Source: Acetobacteraceae bacterium (GTDB lineage Bacteria > Pseudomonadota > Alphaproteobacteria > Acetobacterales > Acetobacteraceae). From it: 6,328 nucleotides of DNA. Positions 1-5,831 of this stretch are shown in pieces. The DNA lies in assembly GCA_947462945.1 (NCBI GenBank), contig CANHTE010000087.1:1-6328 (forward strand). Reading direction: 5' to 3'. Positions within the stretch are counted from its first letter, which is position 1; each line of letters begins with the position of its first letter. Position numbers and translations under genes: made by a program. The notes below the pieces were generated by a model that saw only the letters and a list, made by a program, of their open reading frames with translations, made no database searches and was not told the origin of the DNA.

Positions 1-102
1 AGTTCCAACAGCCTCTGGGTCAGCCAATTCGGCCTCGATGAACGAGAGCTTCTGGGCACCCCCCTTGCCCGGCCGGGTCTCCGGGCGCTGCAGGACCCAT
101 GA
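1..102 (+). CDS. Possible 3' end of an unidentified upstream gene (partial)
   Basis: A frame open from the left edge to a TGA at 100-102 gives 33 residues without any recognisable motif or membrane segment. Position and strand fit the preceding gene of the oxidase cluster, but the sequence matches no cluster member I know (it is not the hydrophobic tail of heme O synthase CtaB). Its third-position GC of roughly 73 percent is no better than the competing frame or the reverse strand, so it may be non-coding. Sequence upstream of the window would decide this. Confidence 0.2.
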   Translation, partial: SSNSLWVSQFGLDERELLGTPLARPGLRALQDP

Positions 103-162
103 CGCGGCGCCAGGCCCCCAGACAAGAGCGCAGCGGCTGAATCCGGTCTTGCGCGATGGGCC

Positions 163-170
163 GGGAGGGG
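163..170 (+). promoter_or_regulatory. Ribosome-binding site of ctaG
   Basis: GGGAGGGG lies 7 bases before the ATG at 178. A second in-frame ATG at 184 would be 13 bases away, so the site favours 178 as the start. Confidence 0.65.
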
Positions 171-177
171 CCACTTC

Positions 178-786
178 ATGCGCATGACGCCGCAAGACAA
201 TCTGGCCCGGAAAAATCGCCGACTGGGCTTCGCGGCCTTCGGGTTTGTCGGCTTTATGGTGGGCGTCAGCTTCGCCGCCGTGCCGCTTTATGACCTGTTC
301 TGCCGTGCCACCGGCTTTGGCGGCACCCCCATGATCGGCCAGGCGGCGCCGGCCACGCCAGGCACCGCCCTGATCACGGTGCGCTTCAATGCGCAGACCC
401 AACCTGCCTTGCCCTGGCGTTTCGAGGCACAGCAACCCGCCATGCAGCTGCGCGTGGGTGAGGAGGCCTTGGCCTTCTATGTGGCGCGCAACACCGGCAC
501 CGGGCCGGCCACAGGCATTTCCAGCTACAATGTCACCCCCGACATCGCGGCCAAGTATTTCCACAAGACCGCCTGCTTCTGCTTCGAGGAGCAGACGCTG
601 GAGCCCGGGCAATCGGTGGATATGCCGCTGGCTTTCTGGGTGGACCCGCGCATCGCCGAAGACCCGGCCACGCGCGGCCTGCGGACCATCAGCATCAACT
701 ACACCTTCTTCCGCAGCCTGAATGACGCCGAGCGCGCCGGGGCACTGGCCAATGCCGGGGCGCATGTGGGCGCGCGCCAACCCTGA
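178..786 (+). CDS. ctaG: Cytochrome c oxidase assembly protein CtaG (Cox11 family)
   Basis: Copper chaperone that delivers copper to the CuB site of subunit I during assembly of aa3-type cytochrome c oxidase. It is anchored in the inner membrane with its soluble domain in the periplasm. The 202-residue length is normal for bacterial Cox11. A basic N-terminus (RKNRR, 11-15) precedes one membrane helix at about 17-37, consistent with an N-in, C-out topology. Straight after it comes the conserved [15 protein letters not shown] stretch with Cys42. The hallmark CFCF copper motif is at 133-136 (Cys133, Cys135), followed by FEEQ and FWVDP (153-157), and the beta-strand motif YNVTP is at 117-121. All three cysteines conserved in the family (equivalents of Cox11 copper ligands) are present, so the protein should be functional. 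It lies directly upstream of ctaE, the usual alphaproteobacterial arrangement. The ATG at 178 is chosen because of its ribosome-binding site; 184 is the alternative. Confidence 0.97.
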   Translation: MRMTPQDNLARKNRRLGFAAFGFVGFMVGVSFAAVPLYDLFCRATGFGGTPMIGQAAPATPGTALITVRFNAQTQPALPWRFEAQQPAMQLRVGEEALAFYVARNTGTGPATGISSYNVTPDIAAKYFHKTACFCFEEQTLEPGQSVDMPLAFWVDPRIAEDPATRGLRTISINYTFFRSLNDAERAGALANAGAHVGARQP

Positions 787-934
787 CGGGAGCGGACCCG
801 CGCGCCCGCGAAATCAGCCGCCCATTGCCCTTTCCCCATGCCCCACCCTTGATCCGCCGCCCGTTTTCCGGGATTGTGCGCCGCAACGCCCAGGCGCCCT
901 CTCGGCCCCCGGGAGACAGAGCGCAGGACGAGTG
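787..934. other. ctaG-ctaE intergenic region
   Basis: These 148 bases hold no recognisable gene. An open frame runs through it into ctaE from upstream, but its codons here encode a proline- and arginine-rich string unlike any subunit III N-terminus. The gap is long for two genes of one cluster, so a promoter or processing site is possible; I found no convincing -35/-10 pair. The closest, TTGATC at 849-854 and GATTGT 17 bases later, is too weak to call. Confidence 0.5.
925..932 (+). promoter_or_regulatory. Ribosome-binding site of ctaE
   Basis: AGGACGAG with its AGGA core 6 bases before the ATG at 935. It fixes the ctaE start and argues against in-frame ATGs further upstream, such as 722, which overlap ctaG. 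Confidence 0.6.
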
Positions 935-1768
935 ATGGCCAGCAACGCCGAGGGCGCGAGCCCCTACAAGCACCCCTACCATCTGGTGGAGCCCTCCGCA
1001 TGGCCCATCCTCTCCGCCTTCGCGGCGGGGCTCATGCTGTTTGGCATCATCGTGCTGGCGCATGGCGGGGGTCCGCTCGTCCTGGCGCTTGGCGGGGCGG
1101 GCGTTCTGGGCTGCATGTTCGGCTGGTGGCGGGATGTGCTGAAGGAAAGCCGCACGGCCGGGCTGCACACCCCGGTGGTGCGCCTTGGCCTGCGCTACGG
1201 CATGATCCTGTTCATCGCCTCGGAAGTGATGTTCTTCGTGGCCTTCTTCTGGGCCTATTTCCACTTCGCGCTGTACCCGGACCACGTGTCTGGCGCCGCC
1301 ACCGCGATCTGGCCGCCCGCCGGCGTGAAGACCTTCGACCCCTGGGGCCTGCCCTTCCTGAACACGATGATCCTGCTGCTCTCGGGTTGCACGGTGACCT
1401 GGGCGCATCACGCCCTGCTCGAGAATGACCGCAAGAGCCTGATCACGGGCCTGGCCCTCACCGTCATCCTGGGCGTCTTCTTCACGGCTTTGCAGGCCTG
1501 GGAATACAGCATGGCGCCCTTTGCCTTCACCGGCGGCGTCTATCCCTCGGTGTTCTTCCTGGCGACGGGCTTCCACGGGTTCCACGTCATCGTCGGCACC
1601 ATCTTCCTCGCGGTCTGTCTGTTCCGCGCCATCGCCGGGCATTTCACGCCTGAGCGTCACTTCGGCTTCGAAGCTGCCGCCTGGTACTGGCATTTCGTGG
1701 ACGTGGTCTGGCTGTTCCTGTTCGTGTCCATCTACATCTTTGGTGCGGGCGAAATCGCGCATCACTGA
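935..1768 (+). CDS. ctaE: Cytochrome c oxidase subunit III
   Basis: Core membrane subunit of the aa3-type cytochrome c oxidase, the terminal enzyme of aerobic respiration. It carries no redox metal and stabilises subunit I and its proton uptake. The 277-residue protein opens with the family signature [13 protein letters not shown] (12-24). Seven membrane helices can be placed at about 25-43, 45-63, 86-110, 139-160, 166-187, 203-230 and 249-271. Family landmarks include WWRD (64-67), the membrane glutamate in FIASEVMFF (Glu97, equivalent to the carbodiimide-reactive Glu90 of mitochondrial subunit III), [11 protein letters not shown] (212-222) and [14 protein letters not shown] (250-263). The ATG at 935 has a good ribosome-binding site; the GTG at 932 is also in frame. 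The open frame extends back to 722, but that part overlaps ctaG and does not look like subunit III. Subunits I and II are not in the window and are probably upstream. Unlike many alphaproteobacterial clusters, no DUF983 or surf1 gene follows. Confidence 0.97.
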   Translation: MASNAEGASPYKHPYHLVEPSAWPILSAFAAGLMLFGIIVLAHGGGPLVLALGGAGVLGCMFGWWRDVLKESRTAGLHTPVVRLGLRYGMILFIASEVMFFVAFFWAYFHFALYPDHVSGAATAIWPPAGVKTFDPWGLPFLNTMILLLSGCTVTWAHHALLENDRKSLITGLALTVILGVFFTALQAWEYSMAPFAFTGGVYPSVFFLATGFHGFHVIVGTIFLAVCLFRAIAGHFTPERHFGFEAAAWYWHFVDVVWLFLFVSIYIFGAGEIAHH

Positions 1769-1799
1769 CCGGCGCGGCGGGGGTCAGCCCCGCCGCCGG
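1769..1799. terminator. Probable bidirectional hairpin terminator between convergent genes
   Basis: Immediately after the ctaE stop lies an inverted repeat: bases 1774-1782 pair with 1788-1796 (9 bp), or, with a 2-base bulge at 1773-1774, 1775-1782 pair with 1788-1795 and 1769-1772 with 1796-1799 (12 bp in total). The loop is about 5 bases. It is almost pure G and C. It sits between two convergent genes, and the permease stop codon (TCA on the + strand, 1784-1786) lies in the loop. Neither side has a T-run, so it does not fit a classical intrinsic terminator, but in GC-rich genomes such stems often mark transcript ends. Confidence 0.5.
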
Positions 1800-2710
1800 A
1801 ACAACCTTCCGTCAATCATCGCCAGACCCAGGGCGATGAGGGCAAGGCCCGCGCCATGGCGCGGGCCGAGGCTTTCTCCGAGTGCGACAACACCGAGCGC
1901 AATCGCCACCACCGGGATCAGCAGCGTCACCAGCATCAAGTTGACCGGCCCGGCCAGGTCCAGGATACGAAAATACAACAGATAGGCCAGCGCGGTGGAG
2001 AACAGCGCGAGGCCGAGCAGCGCTCCGAGCACCGGCTGCCCCGGCCAGGGCAGCGTATCCGGCGGGTGGAACCACAGCGCCAGCGGCAGCAGCAACAGGC
2101 TCGCCACGCTCACCTGCCCCGCCGCCGCGACGAGGGGCGGGATGCCCAGCGCCTTGAAGCGCCGCCCCCAGAGCCCAGCGCTGGCATAGGCGAAGGTGGC
2201 GGCCAGCATGGCCAGCGTTGCCGCCACGGGGGCCTCGCTGAGATCGCCGCCCAGCATCGCCGCCACCCCCAGGAAGCCGGAGACCACCCCTGCCACCCGC
2301 AGGGCCGTGGCGCGCTCCGCCCCCAGGGCATGGGCCAACAGCACGGCCCAGAGCGGCGTGGTCGCGTTCAGGATGGAGGCCACGCCTGAAGGCAGCCCGC
2401 CCCCCGCCGGCGATTGTGCCCAGACGATCAGCAGGAAGGGCAGCGCATTGTTCAGCAGCCCCATGCCGAGATGCGCGCGCAGCGCCGGGCCATCCCGGCG
2501 CAGCTCCAGCCGCAGCGCCAGCACCACGCCCCAGAGCGCGATCGCCGCCAGCCCCACCCGGGCCAGTACGATCATCAGCGGCGGCCATTCGCGCACCGCC
2601 ACGCCGACGAAGAAGAACGACCCGCCCCAGAGCAGGGCCAGGGCGAAGAGAAGGGTCCAGGCGAGGCGCGACATGGCGGCAGATTGCCGCGACAGGCGCC
2701 ATCCCGCCAT
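1784..2710 (-). CDS. DMT-superfamily permease (EamA family)
   Basis: Inner-membrane transporter of the drug/metabolite superfamily, with two EamA halves of five helices each and about ten hydrophobic segments in all. With a start at 2710 it has 308 residues. Family landmarks are LLWGGSFFFVGVA (26-38) in the first helix, RVGLAA (51-56), ASILNATTPLWAVLLAH (111-127) at the end of half one, LFSTALAYLLYFRIL (236-250) and TLLIPVVAIALGVVALGE (262-279) in half two, and a basic RLFRRRG tail. Members export amino acids, nucleobases or other metabolites; the substrate cannot be told from sequence. The start is uncertain: the ATG at 2710 has a weak AGGG upstream, while the ATG at 2674 (residue 13, MSRLAWTLL) has no ribosome-binding site but gives the usual length of about 296 residues and begins where family similarity begins. 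It converges on ctaE and diverges from the large gene at 2782; nothing suggests a role in oxidase assembly. Confidence 0.9.
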   Translation of the reverse strand: MAGWRLSRQSAAMSRLAWTLLFALALLWGGSFFFVGVAVREWPPLMIVLARVGLAAIALWGVVLALRLELRRDGPALRAHLGMGLLNNALPFLLIVWAQSPAGGGLPSGVASILNATTPLWAVLLAHALGAERATALRVAGVVSGFLGVAAMLGGDLSEAPVAATLAMLAATFAYASAGLWGRRFKALGIPPLVAAAGQVSVASLLLLPLALWFHPPDTLPWPGQPVLGALLGLALFSTALAYLLYFRILDLAGPVNLMLVTLLIPVVAIALGVVALGESLGPRHGAGLALIALGLAMIDGRLFRRRG

Positions 2711-2716
2711 CCAGCC

Positions 2717-2726
2717 CTAGCGCTAG
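2717..2726. promoter_or_regulatory. CTAGCGCTAG palindrome in the divergent intergenic region
   Basis: A perfect 10-bp palindrome sits between the permease start (2710 or 2674) and the start of the large gene at 2782, a position where an operator could act on both. It contains two CTAG tetramers, and CTAG is commonly rare in bacterial genomes. It does not extend symmetrically by even one further base, so it is short for a protein-binding site. No convincing promoter hexamers are visible beside it. Confidence 0.25.
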
Positions 2727-2771
2727 CATGCCGTCGCATCCTCCGTTATCCATGCCGCTTCGCCCTGCGAG

Positions 2772-2778
2772 AGGAGAG
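2772..2778 (+). promoter_or_regulatory. Ribosome-binding site deciding the start of the large gene
   Basis: AGGAGAG, with its GGAG core 5 bases before the ATG at 2782. The frame is open back to 2416 with further in-frame ATGs at 2728 and 2752, but those have no comparable site and the part before 2728 is antisense to the permease. Confidence 0.7.
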
Positions 2779-2781
2779 GCC

Positions 2782-5019
2782 ATGGCCTTGCGCGGCCGCA
2801 TGGACGGTGTGCTGGATGGCGTGTTGCGCGGCTGGATCTGGGACCCGGATCGGCCCTCGGTGCCTTTGCTGGGTGAGGTTCATCTCGACGGCCAGCCTCT
2901 CGCCCGCTTCCGCGCCGACCTGCCACGCGCTGACCTGGAGGCCATCGGCTTCGGCGCCGGCGGCGCAGGCTTCGCGCTCGCCCTGCCCGCCGAGGCCCAG
3001 GACGGCCAGGCCCATGAGATTGCCCTGATCGCCGAGGACCAGTGGCTGCCCATCACGGTGGACCGCCTGGCCCTGGTGATCCCGCCCCGGCTGCACATGC
3101 TGCGCGGGCGGATCGAGGGCGCGGCGGGGGGGCAATGCCGGGGCTGGGTCTGGGATGAAATGCGCCCGCTGCTGCCGGTCTGGCTGGAAATCCGGCAGGA
3201 GGGCCGCCTGCTCGGCCGCCAATTGGCCAACCGGCCCCGCCCTGACCTGCGTGAGGCCGGAATTGGGGAAGGCCAACACGGCTTTGCCATCAACCTCCTG
3301 GCACTGAAGCCACGCCCCGCCCCGGGCAGCCTACTCACCTTGCGCTGCACCGGGGCCGAGGGGGACCAGTCCGAACCGGGCGTGACGGAGGAGGGATGGC
3401 TGCTGGGCGAGGTGGTGATGCCCACCCTGCCCGGCCCGCGCCCGGCGCGCCTGTCTCGCCGCGACATCCTCCAGGCCGCCCGCAAAGCCGAGGGCGAGAG
3501 GGACCTCGCCCAGGCGGCGCGGCTGCTGGAAGCGGGGCTGCTGGATGATCCGAGTGACGCCGATCTGCTGTCGGTCCGCGCGCGCGTGCACCTCGCCCAG
3601 CAGGAGTTCGAGCCGGCCGAGCGCCTGGCCCGCGCCGCGCTGCGCCACAGCCCCGGCCACCCGCGTGCCCTGCTGATCCTGGCCCGAATCACCACCGCCC
3701 TGGGCCAGCATGAGGAAGCGGCCGCCTTCTGGGCCGGCATCGGCCCGGAGGATACGGCCTTCCCGGAAAGACTGGCCCGCCGCCCGCGCAGCCTGCTGGC
3801 CCTCGGCCGCCCCGGCGAAGCGTTGAACGAACTGGCGCTTGCGCTGAAATCCCGGCCTGATGACGCCGAGACGCTGCGGCGGATGGCCGAAATGGCGGAG
3901 GCAGCGGACGCGCCGCGCGCGGCCCTGGCCCATTGGCGCCATGTGCTGAGCCTCTCCCCCCCCCATCACGCCACCGGGGACCAACTGGCTGGGGAGCGCG
4001 TGGCGGCCCTGCGCGCCCGGCTGGCCCCATCGCCGCCCGAACTCCTGGCCTCGCCACTGGCCTCTCCATTGGCCGACCCAACCCTGCGGGAGTGGCGCGG
4101 CCCCCTGGAGGCTTCAGCGGGGATGGACCCGGTCCGCCCCAGCCCCGGCCTCAGCCTGCGTGCCCTGGGCGGGCGGGTGCGCCACGGCCCGGTGGCGCCG
4201 CAACAGCACCGCCCCGGGGAATTCCCGGCCTATGGCGTGCGGCTTTGCGCCGAGGGCGGCGGGGCCGAGCTCTGCTTCGCGCTCTCCCCCGCAACCACCC
4301 GGCCAGCGCTGCGCATGGGGATCGAGGTGGCGCCCCTCTCCGCCGGCCTGACCCTCAGCCTCGCCTTGCGGCCAATCACCCCGGATGGCACCCCCATGGG
4401 CGAGCGGTTGCTGCGCCATGGCCGGCTTGCCCCCCGGCGCCAGCTGCTCCGCTTCGACCTGGAGCTGGATGAGATGGAGGCGCGCGCCCTTTGCACGGCC
4501 GGGATGGAGCTGGTGGTGCGGCTGCCCGGCCCGGGCACCTGCGATATCCACCCCCCTCGCCCGCTGGCGCGTCTTCGGCACCCCATCGCGCCAGGGGGCG
4601 GCTTCGAGAGCAAAGAGCTGCCCTTCCTGGCCCCGGCGCCCGCCCCTCATCAGGATGCGCTGACGGAGCTGGCCTGCCCCTTCACCTCCATCGCCATCAT
4701 CGCGCCCCGCGCGGATTTGGTGGCCACCATCGCGGGCGTCCTGCAAGGCACGGGGGCGCCTTTCGAATGCGTGGTGTCGGAGGAAGCCGGCTGGCCCTCC
4801 ACGCTCCTGGCGCAGCTTCACCAGATGGCCGCCCGGGACCCGCGATTTCGCCTGCTGCCCCCGGGCGCCAGGGCCGCCACAGGCTGGGTGGCGCTGATCG
4901 AGGCGCCCCCCCCGGGCGGCCCGGGCTGGCTGGCGGCCCTGCATGCGCGTGCGGCCGAGGCGGGCCGGGCAGAAGCGCCGGGCGTCCTGCTCGAATGGTG
5001 CGCGCCCTACCCCGATTGA
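2782..5019 (+). CDS. Mosaic protein: two RGWxWD modules, TPR-like repeats, degenerate GT2-like C-terminus
   Basis: A 745-residue protein with no signal peptide or membrane helix, so probably cytoplasmic. I do not recognise it as a named gene. Residues 5-69 and 109-174 are two copies of one module (see the repeat entries). Residues 223-410 form an alpha-helical, alanine/leucine-rich region with TPR-like 34-residue periodicity (for example at about 241-260, 261-293, 295-318 and 335-360). A low-complexity ASPLASPLADPT linker follows at 423-434. Residues 435-600 are beta-rich (AYGVRLCAEGGGAELCFAL, 483-501; LLRFDLELDEMEA, 555-567) with no family I can name. Residues 636-725 follow the order of a family 2 glycosyltransferase N-terminal half: a first strand (SIAIIAPRAD), a helix, FECVVSEEAG, a helix ending in ARDPRFRLLPPG, and a strand WVALIEAPPPGGPGWL where an active enzyme has its Asp-x-Asp motif. 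That acidic motif is missing, and so is the second half of the fold. Such modules are known to me next to glycosyltransferases and polysaccharide genes in Acetobacteraceae, so a role in cell-surface glycan assembly or its control is plausible but inferred. Catalysis is unlikely. Confidence 0.85.
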   Translation: MALRGRMDGVLDGVLRGWIWDPDRPSVPLLGEVHLDGQPLARFRADLPRADLEAIGFGAGGAGFALALPAEAQDGQAHEIALIAEDQWLPITVDRLALVIPPRLHMLRGRIEGAAGGQCRGWVWDEMRPLLPVWLEIRQEGRLLGRQLANRPRPDLREAGIGEGQHGFAINLLALKPRPAPGSLLTLRCTGAEGDQSEPGVTEEGWLLGEVVMPTLPGPRPARLSRRDILQAARKAEGERDLAQAARLLEAGLLDDPSDADLLSVRARVHLAQQEFEPAERLARAALRHSPGHPRALLILARITTALGQHEEAAAFWAGIGPEDTAFPERLARRPRSLLALGRPGEALNELALALKSRPDDAETLRRMAEMAEAADAPRAALAHWRHVLSLSPPHHATGDQLAGERVAALRARLAPSPPELLASPLASPLADPTLREWRGPLEASAGMDPVRPSPGLSLRALGGRVRHGPVAPQQHRPGEFPAYGVRLCAEGGGAELCFALSPATTRPALRMGIEVAPLSAGLTLSLALRPITPDGTPMGERLLRHGRLAPRRQLLRFDLELDEMEARALCTAGMELVVRLPGPGTCDIHPPRPLARLRHPIAPGGGFESKELPFLAPAPAPHQDALTELACPFTSIAIIAPRADLVATIAGVLQGTGAPFECVVSEEAGWPSTLLAQLHQMAARDPRFRLLPPGARAATGWVALIEAPPPGGPGWLAALHARAAEAGRAEAPGVLLEWCAPYPD
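2794..2988 (+). repeat. Protein module copy 1 (residues 5-69 of the large protein)
   Basis: First of two homologous modules, visible by aligning the protein to itself at an offset of 104 residues. Landmarks: GRMDGV, RGWIWD (16-21), a strand VHLDGQPLARFRAD (33-46), then PRADLEAIGFGAGGAGFAL (48-66). The pattern is about 65 residues long and probably a small beta-domain. Confidence 0.7.
3106..3303 (+). repeat. Protein module copy 2 (residues 109-174 of the large protein)
   Basis: Second copy: GRIEGA, RGWVWD (120-125), LEIRQEGRLLGRQLAN (135-150), then PRPDLREAGIGEGQHGFAI (152-170). Shared positions with copy 1 include G-R, R-G-W-x-W-D, P-R-x-D-L, the glycines after it and G-F-A. DNA identity between copies is low, so the duplication is old rather than a recent tandem event. 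Confidence 0.7.
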
Positions 5020-5070
5020 CCCCAGCCCGATTGACCCTCCCCTCACGAAGCCTCCCCTCATTGACGGGGC
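5011..5070 (+). repeat. Degenerate 15-bp tandem repeat over the stop codon
   Basis: Four consecutive 15-base units can be aligned: CCCGATTGACCCCAG (5011-5025), CCCGATTGACCCTCC (5026-5040), CCTCACGAAGCCTCC (5041-5055) and CCTCATTGACGGGGC (5056-5070). Units 1 and 2 share 12 consecutive bases; units 3 and 4 share CCTCA and, shifted across the unit boundary, CCTCCCCTCA recurs at 5036 and 5051. Because 15 is a multiple of three, the stop codon of the large gene (TGA, 5017-5019) recurs in frame at 5032 and 5062. Confidence 0.6.
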
Positions 5071-5096
5071 CACGCCACGGGCGGAAAAGCGCCCCG
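5065..5096 (+). other. Inverted repeat just before the rraA-like gene
   Basis: CGGGGC at 5065-5070 is perfectly complementary to GCCCCG at 5091-5096 across a 20-base loop, and a smaller CGCC/GGCG stem (5073-5076, 5080-5083) fits inside. The outer stem ends 4 bases before the ribosome-binding site. It could be part of a terminator for the large gene or a leader structure for the next one. In DNA this GC-rich a 6-bp stem may be chance. Confidence 0.25.
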
Positions 5097-5100
5097 CATT

Positions 5101-5108
5101 AAAGGAGA
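5101..5108 (+). promoter_or_regulatory. Strong ribosome-binding site deciding the rraA-like start
   Basis: AAAGGAGA is the best Shine-Dalgarno sequence in the window. Its GGAG core ends 7 bases before the ATG at 5115 but only 1 base before the ATG at 5109, so 5115 is the likely start. Confidence 0.75.
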
Positions 5109-5114
5109 ATGAGC

Positions 5115-5831
5115 ATGCCGCTTTCCGCCGCCACCAAGGCCAGGCTTGAGAAGATCACCACCGCCACGCTGACCACCGTGCTGCTCAAGAAGGGCCTTCG
5201 GAACGTCTGGATGCGCAAGGCGGCCCCCTTCACCCCGGCCGCGCAGAATGTGCGCCTGGTGGGTGAGGCCTTCACCCTGCGCTTCGTCCCCGCGCGTGAG
5301 GATTTGGCCACCCCCGCCTCCTGGTCCAGCCCGATCAGCACCCGCGCCGCCCTCGAGGCGATGCCCGAGGGCGTGATCGCCGTGGCCGATGCCATGGGCG
5401 TGACCGATGCCGGCATCTTCGGGGACATCCTCTGCGCCAGGCTGGCCAAGCGCGGCGTGACCGCGCTGGTGACGGATGGCGCCGTGCGGGATGTGGCGGG
5501 CGTCAACGGCACGGGGCTGCCGGTCTGGTGCGGCGGTGGCGCGGCCCCGCCCTCCGTCGCCGCCCTCACCTTCGTGTCCTGGCAGGAGCCGATCGGCTGC
5601 GGCGGCGTGGCGGTTTTTCCGGGCGATGTCGTGGTCTGCGATGCCGATGGCTGCGTGCTGATCCCGCAGGACATGGTCGAGGCCGTGACCGAGGAAAGCG
5701 TGGAGCAGGAGCGCCTGGAAGGCTGGATCATGACGCAGGTGGAGGCCGGCATGGCCCTGCCCGGTCTCTATCCCGCCAATGCCGAAAACAAGGCGCGCTA
5801 TGAGGCCGACAAGGCCGCAGGCCGGGTATGA
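5115..5831 (+). CDS. RraA family protein / HMG-aldolase-like
   Basis: Soluble 238-residue member of the RraA/4-hydroxy-4-methyl-2-oxoglutarate aldolase family. Enzymatic members are divalent-metal class II aldolases that split 4-hydroxy-4-methyl-2-oxoglutarate or 4-carboxy-4-hydroxy-2-oxoadipate to pyruvate plus a second keto acid, and often decarboxylate oxaloacetate; RraA proper instead binds RNase E. Seen here: FGDILCARLAKRGV (102-115) with Gly103-Asp104, then the signature ALVTDGAVRDVAG (117-129) with Arg125-Asp126, the pair that in aldolases binds substrate and metal, then VFPGDVVVCDADGCVLIP (167-184), the usual second half of the fold. These residues point to an active aldolase or decarboxylase rather than an RNase inhibitor. 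It is longer than E. coli RraA (about 160 residues) by an N-terminal stretch and a C-terminal helix, as in the long subfamily of alphaproteobacteria. No aromatic-degradation genes are nearby, so the substrate is open. Its stop overlaps the next start. Confidence 0.9.
   Translation: MPLSAATKARLEKITTATLTTVLLKKGLRNVWMRKAAPFTPAAQNVRLVGEAFTLRFVPAREDLATPASWSSPISTRAALEAMPEGVIAVADAMGVTDAGIFGDILCARLAKRGVTALVTDGAVRDVAGVNGTGLPVWCGGGAAPPSVAALTFVSWQEPIGCGGVAVFPGDVVVCDADGCVLIPQDMVEAVTEESVEQERLEGWIMTQVEAGMALPGLYPANAENKARYEADKAAGRV

Larger units (their letters stand above)
1..177. other. Upstream flank with no assignable gene
   Basis: No recognisable protein is encoded here. Two + strand frames are open from the left edge. 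One ends at a TGA at 100-102 (last residues about LLGTPLARPGLRALQDP) and could be the 3' end of an upstream gene. An ATG at 99-101 overlaps that stop as ATGA but opens a frame of only 13 codons. The second frame is open to 187 and overlaps the ctaG start. Third-position GC does not separate these frames from background, and neither resembles CtaB or the small membrane protein often found just before ctaG in oxidase clusters. Only the last 15 bases, with the ctaG ribosome-binding site, have a clear role. Confidence 0.5.

Noticed and set aside
99..140. A 13-codon frame starting in an ATGA overlap before ctaG
   Set aside because: Too short and without any feature; the overlap alone is not evidence of a gene.
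849..877. Possible promoter TTGATC - 17 bases - GATTGT before ctaE
   Set aside because: The second hexamer matches the -10 consensus at only two positions, and a match of this quality is expected by chance.
695..1765. A 356-codon open frame on the - strand opposite ctaE
   Set aside because: It is the mirror of a strongly GC3-biased gene. Its product is a low-complexity string rich in His, Gln, Glu and Arg with no motif, while ctaE on the other strand is unmistakable.
2416..2781. N-terminal extension of the large gene frame (122 further residues)
   Set aside because: Most of it is antisense to the permease, its product is Ala/Arg/Pro-rich noise, and the ATG at 2782 has a good ribosome-binding site. 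The in-frame ATGs at 2728 and 2752 lack one.
4114..5073. A 319-codon open frame on the - strand inside the large gene
   Set aside because: Gly/Arg/Gln-rich shadow of the + strand gene, with no domain or motif.
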